In this document: one piece after another, positions 22,039 to 30,805 of the stretch
How the letters are laid out: each line of letters begins with the position of its first letter
Numbering within the stretch: position 1 is the stretch's first letter
NCBI GenBank assembly: GCA_009784745.1
Contig: WQXR01000002.1
Span: forward strand, 1-33,875
Length of the DNA stretch: 33,875 nucleotides
Direction of reading: 5' to 3'
Source of the DNA: Methanomassiliicoccaceae archaeon
GTDB taxonomy: Archaea > Thermoplasmatota > Thermoplasmata > Methanomassiliicoccales > Methanomethylophilaceae
Program-made: the position numbers and the translations under genes
The notes under the pieces: model-generated
The model's input: the letters and a program-made list of their open reading frames with translations, nothing else
Told to the model about the DNA's origin: nothing
Databases searched by the model: none

Positions 22039-23709
22039 ATGAAAGGCTCGAGAGCGCTCCTGAAAATGTTGGAAGACAAAGGGGTAGGAACGATGTTCGG
22101 TTACCCCGGAGGTCAAGTGATACCTATATTCGACGAGATCCTCAATTCAACCGTAAGGCACGTGCTCGTAAGGCATGAACAATGCGCTGCGCACATGGCC
22201 GACGGCTATGCCCGCGCATCCGGCAGACCCGGGGTATGTTTGGCGACATCCGGACCGGGCGCAACGAATCTTGTCACAGGAGTGGCAACGGCATTTGCAG
22301 ATTCCGTTCCAATGATAGTGCTCACAGGACAGGTGGCAACACGTGTTCTCGGGATGGGTGCGTTCCAAGAAGTGGATGCGTTCAGTCTCATGATGCCCGT
22401 TACAAAATACAATTATCGGGTGCTCGATCTGCAGATGCTTCCCGAGGCCGTATCAAGGGGATGGGACATAGCATTGAGCGGAAGGCAGGGTCCGGTGCAC
22501 ATAGACCTTCCGGTCGACGCGATAAATTCCGAGATCGATGAATCATTATTGAGCAGAAAGTTCGATCCCGTTGAGGTCAACGAAGATATTTCCAAACTGC
22601 CGTATGCGATATCATTGATAGGAAAGGCACAGCGGCCGCTGATAATCGCAGGCGGCGGCGTAATATCATCCAACTCCTCGAATGAGTTGATACAACTTGC
22701 GGAGTTGATACAGGCACCCGTCATAATGCCGCTGATGGGTCTCGGTTCCATACCTGCGGACCATCCGTTATCGTTCGGTTCGATGGGCATGCACGGGAAG
22801 ATGTGCACGCTCAACGCACTGAAGGAAGCAGACCTCGTCATTGCAATAGGAACAAGGTTCTCCGACAGGTCGCACAGTGCGCACAATCAAATGTCCCAGA
22901 AGTGCAAGGTCATACAAATTGACATAGATCGAGTTGAGTTCAATAAACACTCTCAAACGGCGGTCAATATACTTGCAGATGCAAAAAAAGCAATGAATCT
23001 GATAATAATGCAATTGAAGCAATACCGCGCATCCGCGGTGTGGAACGAGAGGGCAAAGGAACTGAAGAAGAGATGTTCATGCGACTTCATTGACGATCCG
23101 ACATATCCTATATCCCCAAGACGTGTGATGGCCGAGATAAACAAGATATTGGACGACGACATGATAATAACAACGGACGTAGGTCAAAATCAGATGTGGG
23201 CGATGCATCATCTCAAGATACGTCATCCGAGACAACTGATATCATCCGGCGGAATGGGAACGATGGGCTTCGGTCTTCCGTCAGCTATGGGCGCCAAGGT
23301 CGCCAGACCTGATAAGAAAGTGATGACGATAACCGGCGACGGCGGTCTGCTAATGGTGATACAGGAATTGGCAACAGCAGTTGCCGAGGACATCAACGTG
23401 GTGATATGCCTAATGAACAACGGATGGTTGGGAATGGTGAAGCAATGGCAGAAACTGTTCTGGAATGAACGGTACTCGGGAACGTCGCTCTATCAGTCAA
23501 ATCCTGATTTTGTGAAATTAGCGGAATCATTCGGAGCGAAAGGCATACGCGTTGAACGTCCGTCCGAAATAGGAAAAGCGTTCAAAGAAGCGTTCGCATC
23601 AGACAAGGTATGTTTGGTGGATATGATGATAGACCAGAACGAAGCGGTACTTCCTATGCTTCCGCCAAACCCGACATTGCCGATAATAAAAGGAAATTGT
23701 CCGTTCTGA
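22039..23709 (+). CDS. ilvB: Acetolactate synthase large (catalytic) subunit
   Basis: The 556-residue thiamine diphosphate enzyme condenses pyruvate (with pyruvate or 2-oxobutyrate) in valine, leucine and isoleucine synthesis. It has the N-terminal Pyr domain with GTMFGYPGG and the catalytic glutamate in VRHEQCAAHMADGYARASG. A central FAD-type domain (IAGGGVISSN, IAIGTRFSDRS) follows, and the ThDP motif is GDGGLLMVIQELAT...NN (residues about 430-460). ATG 22039 has GTGAT four bases before it. The small regulatory subunit IlvN, normally next to it, is missing; a small gene and a GNAT gene lie between it and ilvC. Confidence 0.95.
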   Translation: MKGSRALLKMLEDKGVGTMFGYPGGQVIPIFDEILNSTVRHVLVRHEQCAAHMADGYARASGRPGVCLATSGPGATNLVTGVATAFADSVPMIVLTGQVATRVLGMGAFQEVDAFSLMMPVTKYNYRVLDLQMLPEAVSRGWDIALSGRQGPVHIDLPVDAINSEIDESLLSRKFDPVEVNEDISKLPYAISLIGKAQRPLIIAGGGVISSNSSNELIQLAELIQAPVIMPLMGLGSIPADHPLSFGSMGMHGKMCTLNALKEADLVIAIGTRFSDRSHSAHNQMSQKCKVIQIDIDRVEFNKHSQTAVNILADAKKAMNLIIMQLKQYRASAVWNERAKELKKRCSCDFIDDPTYPISPRRVMAEINKILDDDMIITTDVGQNQMWAMHHLKIRHPRQLISSGGMGTMGFGLPSAMGAKVARPDKKVMTITGDGGLLMVIQELATAVAEDINVVICLMNNGWLGMVKQWQKLFWNERYSGTSLYQSNPDFVKLAESFGAKGIRVERPSEIGKAFKEAFASDKVCLVDMMIDQNEAVLPMLPPNPTLPIIKGNCPF

Positions 23710-23747
23710 TATCGATCGGAATTAAACGCCGAGCATCGAGAAAAGTT

Positions 23748-23763
23748 ATATTACATGTAATAT
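23748..23763. promoter_or_regulatory. Perfect 16-bp palindrome upstream of the GNAT module
   Basis: ATATTACATGTAATAT is an exact palindrome, 47 bases before ATG 23811. Type II toxin-antitoxin operons usually carry a palindrome at this place, bound by the antitoxin. A TATA-like TTAAATAG follows at 23771-23778. Confidence 0.6.
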
Positions 23764-23810
23764 TCTCCTGTTAAATAGAACAAAATTCCTCGACGAAACA
23801 GGTGAAAAAA

Positions 23811-24062
23811 ATGGCAACAAAGTCATTCGATGAGATGATGGTGATAGACACACCGGAGGCGGCGAGGAATTTAGAAAAGGCGTACTACGAAGCGTTAGAA
23901 AGGGGGCCAATGAAATTCGACGGCCCGAGCATCGATGAGATACTCGAACGCGGAAGAGAATTCCGCAGGAATAATCCCAACTGGTTCAAAGAAGCGGCCG
24001 CGAAGGCAAAAGAGAGGGCCATAGCAAGAGGGGAGGACATTTCCGATATAACGGATGAATGA
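23811..24062 (+). CDS. Small protein, probable antitoxin of a GNAT toxin-antitoxin pair
   Basis: The 83-residue product starts MATKSFDEMMVIDTPEAARN and contains GPMKFDGPSIDEILERGREF, then a basic/acidic helical tail. An AGGTGA Shine-Dalgarno five bases before ATG 23811 decides the start over the in-frame GTG 23802. Its size, its place before a GNAT gene, and the palindrome upstream are the usual arrangement for an antitoxin that represses its own operon. No helix-turn-helix or ribbon-helix-helix domain is recognised with confidence, so the DNA-binding mode is open. A C-terminal toxin-neutralising tail is plausible. Confidence 0.6.
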   Translation: MATKSFDEMMVIDTPEAARNLEKAYYEALERGPMKFDGPSIDEILERGREFRRNNPNWFKEAAAKAKERAIARGEDISDITDE

Positions 24063-24075
24063 TCCTTTTTCAGAA

Positions 24076-24093
24076 GACCCTATAAAAAGGGTC
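24076..24093 (+). promoter_or_regulatory. Small hairpin between antitoxin and toxin genes
   Basis: GACCCT (24076-24081) pairs with AGGGTC (24088-24093) around a six-base AT loop. It lies 14 bases after the antitoxin stop and 44 bases before the GNAT start, so it could reduce toxin expression relative to antitoxin. No T-run follows directly. Confidence 0.4.
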
Positions 24094-24137
24094 ATCGGAA
24101 ATTCATACGGGACAGTGGTAACTAAAGAGATGATCGC

Positions 24138-24665
24138 ATGAGAACAGAGACACACCAATTAAGCGAACTGATGGAAGAAATGGATGAAAAGGAACTTTCA
24201 TTTCTGTTGAATGATTTCAAATGCTCCAGAAACAAAGACAGCGAGCGTTTTCTCAAGAAAGTAGCATTGAAGCATGAGAAAAGAGACATTTCGAGAACAT
24301 ATCTTGTGATCGATCCGAACAAAGGAATGGTCGTCGGATATTACACCCTGGCGCTCAAATGCCTCAGTTTCGACGAGCAGGATGTGGATCCGGATCTTGC
24401 TGAACTGATGAACCTGAAAGATAATGTGGCGCAAGCATACTTGATCGGACAACTGGCAAGAGCGGATGAAGCGGAAAAAGGTTCAGGGAGGATAATGATC
24501 GACGAGGCACTGAAGACGTTCGATGAAGGCAAAAGGAAATTCGGATGCCGCATGGTGCGTTTAGATTGTCGCGATGAATTGATAGATTACTACCGATCGA
24601 ACAAATTTCGGCACATAAGGAAGAACTGTGAAAAAGATCTGAACCAAATGGCCACATTCATATGA
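24138..24665 (+). CDS. GNAT-family N-acetyltransferase, probable toxin (TacT/AtaT-like)
   Basis: The 175-residue protein has a GNAT fold: a helical start, strand region SRTYLVIDPNKGMVVGYYTLALKC read in two beta strands, the acetyl-CoA loop in LARADEAEKGSGRIMIDEAL, and the terminal LIDYYRSNKF motif (tyrosine near residue 160). Toxins of the TacT/AtaT group acetylate the amino acid on charged tRNA and stop translation. Their genes follow a small DNA-binding antitoxin, as here. The sequence GATGATC precedes the ATG. It is inserted between ilvB and ilvC with no link to amino acid synthesis. An ordinary protein acetyltransferase cannot be excluded. Confidence 0.7.
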   Translation: MRTETHQLSELMEEMDEKELSFLLNDFKCSRNKDSERFLKKVALKHEKRDISRTYLVIDPNKGMVVGYYTLALKCLSFDEQDVDPDLAELMNLKDNVAQAYLIGQLARADEAEKGSGRIMIDEALKTFDEGKRKFGCRMVRLDCRDELIDYYRSNKFRHIRKNCEKDLNQMATFI

Positions 24666-24766
24666 TCGTTGCCGATGGCCGTACGATCTGTCGTCGTAGA
24701 CAATGGGGTGTTGAAGAGATATCTTTTTGTTCTATGAGCACATGCGTGCGGTACGAGGTGTGGCAA

Positions 24767-25753
24767 ATGGACATCTATCACGATTCGGACGCAGACCTGA
24801 ATGTTCTCAAAGGCAAAAAAATAGCAGTATTAGGATACGGAGCGCAGGGCAGAGCGCAGGCGTTATGTCTCCATGATTCCGGTTTGGATGTGACAGTAGG
24901 AGCAAGAAAGAAGGGCGCTTCGTGGAACAAGGTAAAGGAGGACGGACTGAAAGTGGCGGAGATAACGGACGCGGTAAAGGACGCGGACGTGGTCATGATG
25001 CTCCTTCCGGACGAGGTCCAGCCGGAATTGTATGATGAATTGGTCAGACCGAACATGAAAAAAGGTGCGGCACTGGAATTCGCTCACGGTTTTTCGATAA
25101 CATATAAGTTGATATCTCCTCCGGAAGGTATCGACGTGATAATGGTCGCCCCCAAATCACCGGGGGATATTGAAAGAATTGCATACCTGGAAGGGTTCGG
25201 CGTTCCGGCGCTTATATCGGTGTACAAAGATTTCACGGGCAACGCGAAGAACATTGCGCTGGCATTGGCAAAAGGCATAGGATCGACGAGAGCGGGTGTT
25301 TTTGAAACATCCTTTGATTTTGAGACGAAATCCGATCTCTTCGGTGAACAGGCGGTATTGTGCGGCGGAGTAACGGCAATGATAAAAGCAGGATACGAGA
25401 CGCTCAGAGAAGGCGGATATCCGCCGGAGATAGCGTATTTTGAGGTATTGCACGAGGTCAAGTTGATAACAGACCTGATACAGGCCGGCGGTTTCTCAAA
25501 GATGTGGTACGTTGTCTCGAATACAGCGGAATACGGCGGCCTGACCAGACGTGACCGCGTCATAACGAAAGAGTCCAAAGAAGGGATGAGATCCATTCTC
25601 AAAGATATTGAATCCGGAAAGTTCAAGGACGAGTGGCGCGCAGAGTGGAAGAACGGTCTGAAAGATCTGAAGAGAATGGAAGCGGAAGACTCCTCTCTTG
25701 AGTTGGAAATAATAGGAAAGGACATAAGGTCACTTTTCGAAAGAAAGAAGTGA
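24767..25753 (+). CDS. ilvC: Ketol-acid reductoisomerase
   Basis: The enzyme isomerises and reduces acetolactate or acetohydroxybutyrate with NAD(P)H, the step after IlvB. The 328-residue class I form starts MDIYHDSDADLNVLKGKKIA and has the Rossmann loop GYGAQGRAQA and the VMMLLPDEVQ segment. The active site region contains IMVAPKSPG, DLFGEQAVLCGG and FEVLHEVKLITDLI with acidic metal ligands. ATG 24767 has GAGGTGT upstream and gives the family's normal N-terminus; the frame is open 35 codons further but that part is unlike any KARI. It lies 101 bases after the GNAT gene. Confidence 0.95.
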   Translation: MDIYHDSDADLNVLKGKKIAVLGYGAQGRAQALCLHDSGLDVTVGARKKGASWNKVKEDGLKVAEITDAVKDADVVMMLLPDEVQPELYDELVRPNMKKGAALEFAHGFSITYKLISPPEGIDVIMVAPKSPGDIERIAYLEGFGVPALISVYKDFTGNAKNIALALAKGIGSTRAGVFETSFDFETKSDLFGEQAVLCGGVTAMIKAGYETLREGGYPPEIAYFEVLHEVKLITDLIQAGGFSKMWYVVSNTAEYGGLTRRDRVITKESKEGMRSILKDIESGKFKDEWRAEWKNGLKDLKRMEAEDSSLELEIIGKDIRSLFERKK

Positions 25754-25772
25754 ATTCCGTTCAGGATAACCT

Positions 25773-26144
25773 ATGAACAACATCAAGATAAGGACAAGGA
25801 GCGGAGAATGGTCCGCCGTCCTTGATGATTCGGACGCATCCAACGAGATATGGTTATCGCTGCCGTTCTCCGCCGACATCAACATGCTTGGCTCTCAGAT
25901 CTATTTTGTAATGCCGCTTGAAAGCAAGGAAAAAGGTAATTCAAAGATATTCGAGAAAGGCGACATCGCATATTGGTATGAAGCGGATGCGTTGTGCATC
26001 TTCTTCGGCCCGACGCCGCTGAGTACCGACGAAAGACCCGTTTCTTCGCACCCGATGAAAAAGATAGGCAGCGTTACAGGAGAATGTTCCGGCATGGAAA
26101 CATCAGGCGACAGGACGAGAATAACAATGGAACGTTCCTTTTAA
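25773..26144 (+). CDS. Cyclophilin-like fold protein (DUF369 / TM1367 type)
   Basis: The 123-residue protein resembles the small cyclophilin-like family PF04126 (formerly DUF369). Seen are SADINMLGSQIYFVMPL, FEKGDIAYWYEADALCIFFGPTPLS and a C-terminal region IGSVTGECSGM. Members have a cyclophilin-like barrel, but prolyl isomerase activity is not established. It follows ilvC by 19 bases and is probably co-transcribed, though a metabolic link is not apparent. Its end overlaps the convergent tldE gene by four bases. Confidence 0.8.
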   Translation: MNNIKIRTRSGEWSAVLDDSDASNEIWLSLPFSADINMLGSQIYFVMPLESKEKGNSKIFEKGDIAYWYEADALCIFFGPTPLSTDERPVSSHPMKKIGSVTGECSGMETSGDRTRITMERSF

Positions 26145-27460
26145 TTTCCCGCCAATTTAACGCCGGAAAAACTCATCGTCGGTGTTGTGATACACCCCTG
26201 ATTCACAGCATCATTGCCAATGAACTCAATATGAGCCAGCGCATCGAACATGTTTCCCATGAGCAACGCATTATTGATGGTGTCCGTTATCTTTCCGTTC
26301 CTGATTATGTGACCGCATCTGACCTCCAATCCGAATCTTCCCGTAAGAGGGTCCGCTTCAGGCCATGCGAATTTTTCCACAAGGATGCCGTTCTTCGTTT
26401 GTTCGATCATGTCGTCGCATGAGCATCTTCCGGAACGGACGATCATATTCATCGGTTTTATGGTAACTCCTGAAGAGTAGATATTCTGTGCGTCCTCAGA
26501 GTTCCGACGCATCCCGTTTCCGGTGCTGTTACCGATGAAACTGTCGTTTATGTACCCATTCAGGATGCCGTTCTCAATAAGCACCTTCTTTTGTGACGGT
26601 GTTCCTTCATCATCGAACGCAGAACACAAAGGTCCGGGAACGTTCGGATCATCGGTCAGCGTAAGAATATCGGACGCAACCTTCTTTCCGACCATATCGG
26701 TCCACGGACTTCGTTTGTAGAACACGTTCTCTCCGTTGAGCGCCGAACCTGCGGACGACATGATCATATCGCCGAGCTCACACGGCGGCAATATCATGGT
26801 CAACGTTTCTTTTCCTTTGAACGGTATCGCCGACGCCGATGCTTTTGCTTTCCGCTCCAGTTCTTCGCCGATATGTTCTGCGTCGATGTTCAGGAACGCG
26901 CCGTGTACCGACCCTGTACCTTCGCCGTTCCTTTTTCCGCGGAACATGGATGTGAAATGTGCATACACCATCGTACTTTCGTGTTCGGTCAAAAGGCCGT
27001 TGCTGTTCGCAACAACAGATCTTATCGTCGAGAGACGGACAGAACCGCGAGGTATCTCAGCCTTACACGCACCGATGACGGATGATAATATGCTCTTCAA
27101 TTCCCTTTCATCGATGTCATTTATCTTTTTATCGAACACATCCGCTTTTACGGACGGCCGAGACGGCAAAGGATATCCTTTGAACATATTGTTCTTCGGT
27201 GAGAACGAAGAAACGCGTATCGCGGATCGAACACATTTTTCTGTCGGATCTTTGTTATTGAGAGTTACGCATGCCCTTCCGAGTTTGTTATTTTTTGCAA
27301 CTCTTACAGACATTCCGGAATCGATCTTCGTTTCTACATTGCTTATACGCGATCCGTCGATGTATGCTGAATGCGTCAAACTCTCAATAACGTAGCACTC
27401 AGCATGTTCCATTTCTTTCGCATGTCTCAGAGCATCGGCGGCTATGTCATGTATGTTCAT
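26141..27460 (-). CDS. tldE: TldE/PmbA-family protein, partner of TldD
   Basis: The 439-residue protein belongs to the TldD/PmbA family but lacks the HExxxH zinc motif, as is usual for the TldE half of the pair. Features are the N-terminal ECYVIESLTHSAYIDGSRIS, the central TMILPPCELGDMIMSSAG at the place where TldD has its zinc site, DDEGTPSQKKVLIENGILNG, and a C-terminal GRFGLEVRCGHIIRNGKITD. TldD and TldE form a heterodimeric protease acting on unfolded peptides. The ATG follows the tldD stop directly (TAAATG). Confidence 0.93.
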   Translation of the reverse strand: MNIHDIAADALRHAKEMEHAECYVIESLTHSAYIDGSRISNVETKIDSGMSVRVAKNNKLGRACVTLNNKDPTEKCVRSAIRVSSFSPKNNMFKGYPLPSRPSVKADVFDKKINDIDERELKSILSSVIGACKAEIPRGSVRLSTIRSVVANSNGLLTEHESTMVYAHFTSMFRGKRNGEGTGSVHGAFLNIDAEHIGEELERKAKASASAIPFKGKETLTMILPPCELGDMIMSSAGSALNGENVFYKRSPWTDMVGKKVASDILTLTDDPNVPGPLCSAFDDEGTPSQKKVLIENGILNGYINDSFIGNSTGNGMRRNSEDAQNIYSSGVTIKPMNMIVRSGRCSCDDMIEQTKNGILVEKFAWPEADPLTGRFGLEVRCGHIIRNGKITDTINNALLMGNMFDALAHIEFIGNDAVNQGCITTPTMSFSGVKLAGN

Positions 27461-28825
27461 TTAACCGCCGCCTACGATTATATCGGATCTGCAGTACGGG
27501 CCGCCGGAAGATACGTTCACCCAATCCTCAATGCCCTTTCCGCACATGCCGCCGTCAAATTCCACGTTCTTGGTGGCAGCATCGGTTGTTCTCAATATTT
27601 CCAGTGCGCGGCCGGTAAGCGTGAAGGATCGTAACATATTTGTTATCTTTCCGTTCTTTATCAGAAATCCCCGCAGAACTTTGGCCTCAAATCCTCCTCC
27701 GACGGGATCTTCCATGCCGTTGACCATCTTGTCGCACAGAATTCCGTGTTTTGTATCTGCGATGATGTCATCCAATGTCCTGTCGCCGGGGCCGAAAAAG
27801 GTATTCGTCATCCTTGCCCAGATCCTTTTTCCAAAATTTTCCGCCCTTCCGTTCCCTGTGGGTTCGGAGTTCATAAGGGATGCGGATTCAAGGGTGTGCA
27901 TGTATCCTTTGTAAACACCGTTCTCAATGATGCACGTGTTTGAAGCGGGAGTCCCCTCGTCATCATATAATATCGTACCGTGAGCCTTGTCAACAGTGCC
28001 GTTGTCGTACATCGAGATGACGTCGGACGCAACCTTCTTTCCTACCGCATCCGAAAGAAAAGATCTCTTTTTTACAACTTCATCGGCTTCGGACGCATGT
28101 CCCATCACCTCGTGCGCAAGCAATCCGGATACCATCGGGTCCGTTATAACGGTCATCGATCCGCTGGGAGGGCGCTTCGCCTTCAGCGTAAGTATCGCTT
28201 CATCGGCGACACTTCTTCCAAGTGCTTCGATGTCAATACTTTTCACAAGTTCGAATCCGCATGTTCCGTCCGGCCCGCCGTAGTAGCGTTCCATCTTCTT
28301 GCCGTCGGATGCGACGCTCATCGCTCTGAATCTTGTTCTCACTTCTTCCCACTCTATCTCGGAACCGACGGAATTTATCAGGATATTTTTACTGACCTCT
28401 TCTCCGTACGCTCCGATACGGTTCAATATCTTGTCACGGACCTGTGAAGAATCGACATCCAGAACCGCATTCACTTTTTCTTTCATATCCGCATTGTCAG
28501 GATGTATCTTCACGTTCTGCGTTCTTTTGCTTTTTATTTCCTTTACGTTGAGTTCGATCCTTTCTCTCGGATATCCGGACGCGTTCTTCACCGCAGTTGC
28601 GGCAGCCTCATGTATATCGTCTAAAAAAGTGGTCGTATAATATCCCCATCTGCCGTTCATCCATGCCCGTAAACATACGCCGCCTACCGTTTTATCGGAA
28701 AGGTGACGGATATCTCCGTTCACGGAACGTATGTCAATGTTCTTTATGATCTGCGATCTTGCATCGCAGAATTCCGCACCGTTCTTCTGCATCATCCTCA
28801 CTGCTTTCAGAAGGGCATCGTGCAT
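27461..28825 (-). CDS. tldD: Zinc metalloprotease TldD
   Basis: The 454-residue protein is the catalytic half of the TldD/TldE peptidase. It carries the zinc motif HEVMGH (H238, E239, H243, in GLLAHEVMGHASEADEV), the DDEGTPASNTCIIENGVYKG segment and, near the C-terminus, FDGGMCGKGIEDWVNVSSGG, whose cysteine is the expected third ligand. The ATG overlaps the stop of the M24 peptidase (TGATG). With that gene and nadX it makes an overlapping four-gene operon. Confidence 0.95.
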   Translation of the reverse strand: MHDALLKAVRMMQKNGAEFCDARSQIIKNIDIRSVNGDIRHLSDKTVGGVCLRAWMNGRWGYYTTTFLDDIHEAAATAVKNASGYPRERIELNVKEIKSKRTQNVKIHPDNADMKEKVNAVLDVDSSQVRDKILNRIGAYGEEVSKNILINSVGSEIEWEEVRTRFRAMSVASDGKKMERYYGGPDGTCGFELVKSIDIEALGRSVADEAILTLKAKRPPSGSMTVITDPMVSGLLAHEVMGHASEADEVVKKRSFLSDAVGKKVASDVISMYDNGTVDKAHGTILYDDEGTPASNTCIIENGVYKGYMHTLESASLMNSEPTGNGRAENFGKRIWARMTNTFFGPGDRTLDDIIADTKHGILCDKMVNGMEDPVGGGFEAKVLRGFLIKNGKITNMLRSFTLTGRALEILRTTDAATKNVEFDGGMCGKGIEDWVNVSSGGPYCRSDIIVGGG

Positions 28826-29901
28826 CAGATCACCGTTAGATCTTTGTCAAATATTGTTAATGGTTCGGCACCGTCCTTTGTTATCAGGACGGTATCCTCT
28901 ATCCTTATTCCGCCTATTCCCGGGATATATATTCCAGGTTCTGCGGTAACGACCATACCTTCTTTCAGGATATCTTTCGAAACACGCGAGATCGACGGAC
29001 CTTCGTGTGCATTCATTCCCACTCCGTGACCGAATGAATGTATGAATCTTCCTTTGAATTCGCTTTTATCGATGATCTTCCTTGCGGCGATGTCCGCATT
29101 CTTCGCGGGCGCGCCGCACAGCATTTCTTTGATCCCTGCTTCCTGTGCTTTGAGAACAACATCATATGCTCTTTTCAAAATATCATCGGGTTCGCCGAAG
29201 AACACCGTTCTCGTAAGGTCGGAACAATACATCCCATACTTGGAACCGAAGTCAAAAAGCGCAGTATCGCCTTTTTTCAATGTACGTTCCGAAGGGCGCC
29301 AATGGGGTTCCGCCGAATTCTCGCCGAAGGCGGATATCGTTTCAAATGCGTTCCCGCTGCCGTTGTCATTCCTCATAGAAGAATCAATGAGCCACGCAAC
29401 CTCTTTTTCTGTTATTCCTTCGCGCAGGAACTCAGGTATCTTCTTTGCGGCCTTTGATGATATGGAACATGCTTTCCTTATTTCGGTGATCTCTTGTCCA
29501 TCCTTAACGGAAACGACATCCGCCATCTTATCCGAAACATCGAAAAGTTTTGCATCCGTTATTTTTTTGATATATTCTGACGTATTCCTTGTTATCGCTC
29601 TTCCCGATACGCCGATGCGTCTGCACCCTTTCAGAAGTTCCGCAAGTATCGTCATCCTTTCTTTGCGATCCCTGAATATGTGAACATTTCCCTTTCCGCT
29701 CTTTGCGGCCGCTCCTTCAAGTTCGTTCGTCACGACATCAAGCGAACCGTCTTTGGATATCACGGCAAAAGAACCTTCGAAAGAACCGGAACGCTGTTCC
29801 GTAACATACCAAAAAACGGGATCAAGAAAGGGCATACCGCCGTTCGCTATGACAACGGCATCCTTTTTTGCACTGTCCGCGATCCTCTGTGCTCTGTCCA
29901 T
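28825..29901 (-). CDS. M24 family metallopeptidase (Xaa-Pro dipeptidase-like)
   Basis: The 358-residue protein has a creatinase-like N-terminal domain and a pita-bread C-terminal domain. Metal ligands are visible in ALFDFGSKYGMYCSDLTRTV (two Asp), FIHSFGHGVGMNAHEGPSIS (His), VVTAEPGIYIPG (Glu) and IRIEDTVLI (Glu). It probably cleaves dipeptides or peptides with proline in second position. Together with TldD/TldE it suggests a peptide-degradation operon. ATG 29901 overlaps the nadX stop by one base (TGATG); five more codons are open upstream. Confidence 0.92.
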   Translation of the reverse strand: MDRAQRIADSAKKDAVVIANGGMPFLDPVFWYVTEQRSGSFEGSFAVISKDGSLDVVTNELEGAAAKSGKGNVHIFRDRKERMTILAELLKGCRRIGVSGRAITRNTSEYIKKITDAKLFDVSDKMADVVSVKDGQEITEIRKACSISSKAAKKIPEFLREGITEKEVAWLIDSSMRNDNGSGNAFETISAFGENSAEPHWRPSERTLKKGDTALFDFGSKYGMYCSDLTRTVFFGEPDDILKRAYDVVLKAQEAGIKEMLCGAPAKNADIAARKIIDKSEFKGRFIHSFGHGVGMNAHEGPSISRVSKDILKEGMVVTAEPGIYIPGIGGIRIEDTVLITKDGAEPLTIFDKDLTVI

Positions 29902-30704
29902 CAGATGCCTACCCAATCGTTCCTTATAACTCGTTTCAATGCAGATATGGCGGAAAGCGCAGCCAAATGACTGGTCGCAGGATTATCCGGCGACGGGACA
30001 TTCTTCGTCTTTGACGATATCTCTCCGAATTCACCGCGAACGATGAGTTCGTGCGAATTGAAATGCGTTTCAGGATCTACTATTATTTTCACTTTGGTCT
30101 TGTCGAAACCTATGCCCATTATGCTTACGGTCGCAGCAACGTTAACATTCTTCGGAAATAATTTCACTGCTTCTCTGGCGACGCCTTCGTATACGATCGT
30201 TGGTTTCTTTATCTCAACGCCCGAATACCTTTCCTTCAGATACGGAACATCGATGAAACTTTCCATGTTCTTTGTCATGACAAGTTCAACATCGTCTATT
30301 CTTCCGACAGATGCCGAACTCAGTCCGTCCGTGCCGCATAATGCTCCCGACGGCACCAGTATGCGCGCTCCGGTGCCTTTTGCGATATCATATACACTTT
30401 TTCTGTAATCGTCATCCACCAGTGCGCCGACCGACATTATCATAATGTCCACGCCTCTTCCGACGACCTTAGGTATTATCTCTCTCGCGGCCGCTTGGCT
30501 TGCCGCTTCGATCATAAGGTCGCAGTGATATAATTCCTGTTCAACGGAATGAACCGCTGCCGCTTTTTTCAATTCCGCCGCAAGTTTCTCCGCAGCGGCA
30601 TCATCCTGATCGATGAGGTATATCTTTTTGACCTCACTCATATTGTCAGCGGCTCTTGCGAGTTCGCTTCCTATCGATCCGCAACCGACGATCGCCAAGC
30701 GCAT
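29901..30704 (-). CDS. nadX: L-aspartate dehydrogenase (NAD biosynthesis)
   Basis: The 267-residue protein matches NadX, which oxidises aspartate to iminoaspartate for quinolinate and NAD synthesis. It has the Rossmann start MRLAIVGCGSIGSELARA, LMIEAASQAAAREIIPKV, ILVPSGALCGTDGLSSASVG, the active-site region NVNVAATVSIMGIGFDKTKV, and a C-terminal PATSHLAALSAISAL. Quinolinate genes (nadA, nadC) are not in the window. It is the first gene of the nadX-M24-tldD-tldE operon and is divergent from archease. Confidence 0.93.
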   Translation of the reverse strand: MRLAIVGCGSIGSELARAADNMSEVKKIYLIDQDDAAAEKLAAELKKAAAVHSVEQELYHCDLMIEAASQAAAREIIPKVVGRGVDIMIMSVGALVDDDYRKSVYDIAKGTGARILVPSGALCGTDGLSSASVGRIDDVELVMTKNMESFIDVPYLKERYSGVEIKKPTIVYEGVAREAVKLFPKNVNVAATVSIMGIGFDKTKVKIIVDPETHFNSHELIVRGEFGEISSKTKNVPSPDNPATSHLAALSAISALKRVIRNDWVGI

Positions 30705-30727
30705 AGCGCCGAAGACCGCTTTTCATG

Positions 30728-30736
30728 TATTTAATA
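30728..30736 (+). promoter_or_regulatory. TATA box for the archease operon
   Basis: TATTTAATA lies in the divergent gap between nadX and archease and predicts a start near 30758. An in-frame ATG is exactly there, so a leaderless start giving 16 extra residues is possible. Confidence 0.45.
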
Positions 30737-30805
30737 CATTATTTTCGCGCACAGCGCATGAGCGCCGGCGAAATGAAGATTAAGATGATATGTATCTCCG
30801 TAACA

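Noticed and set aside
29901..30704. PylD, given the nearby pylT-pylC
   Set aside because: The Rossmann start and the PSGALCGTDGL segment match aspartate dehydrogenase NadX, and it lies 24 kb away in a peptidase operon.
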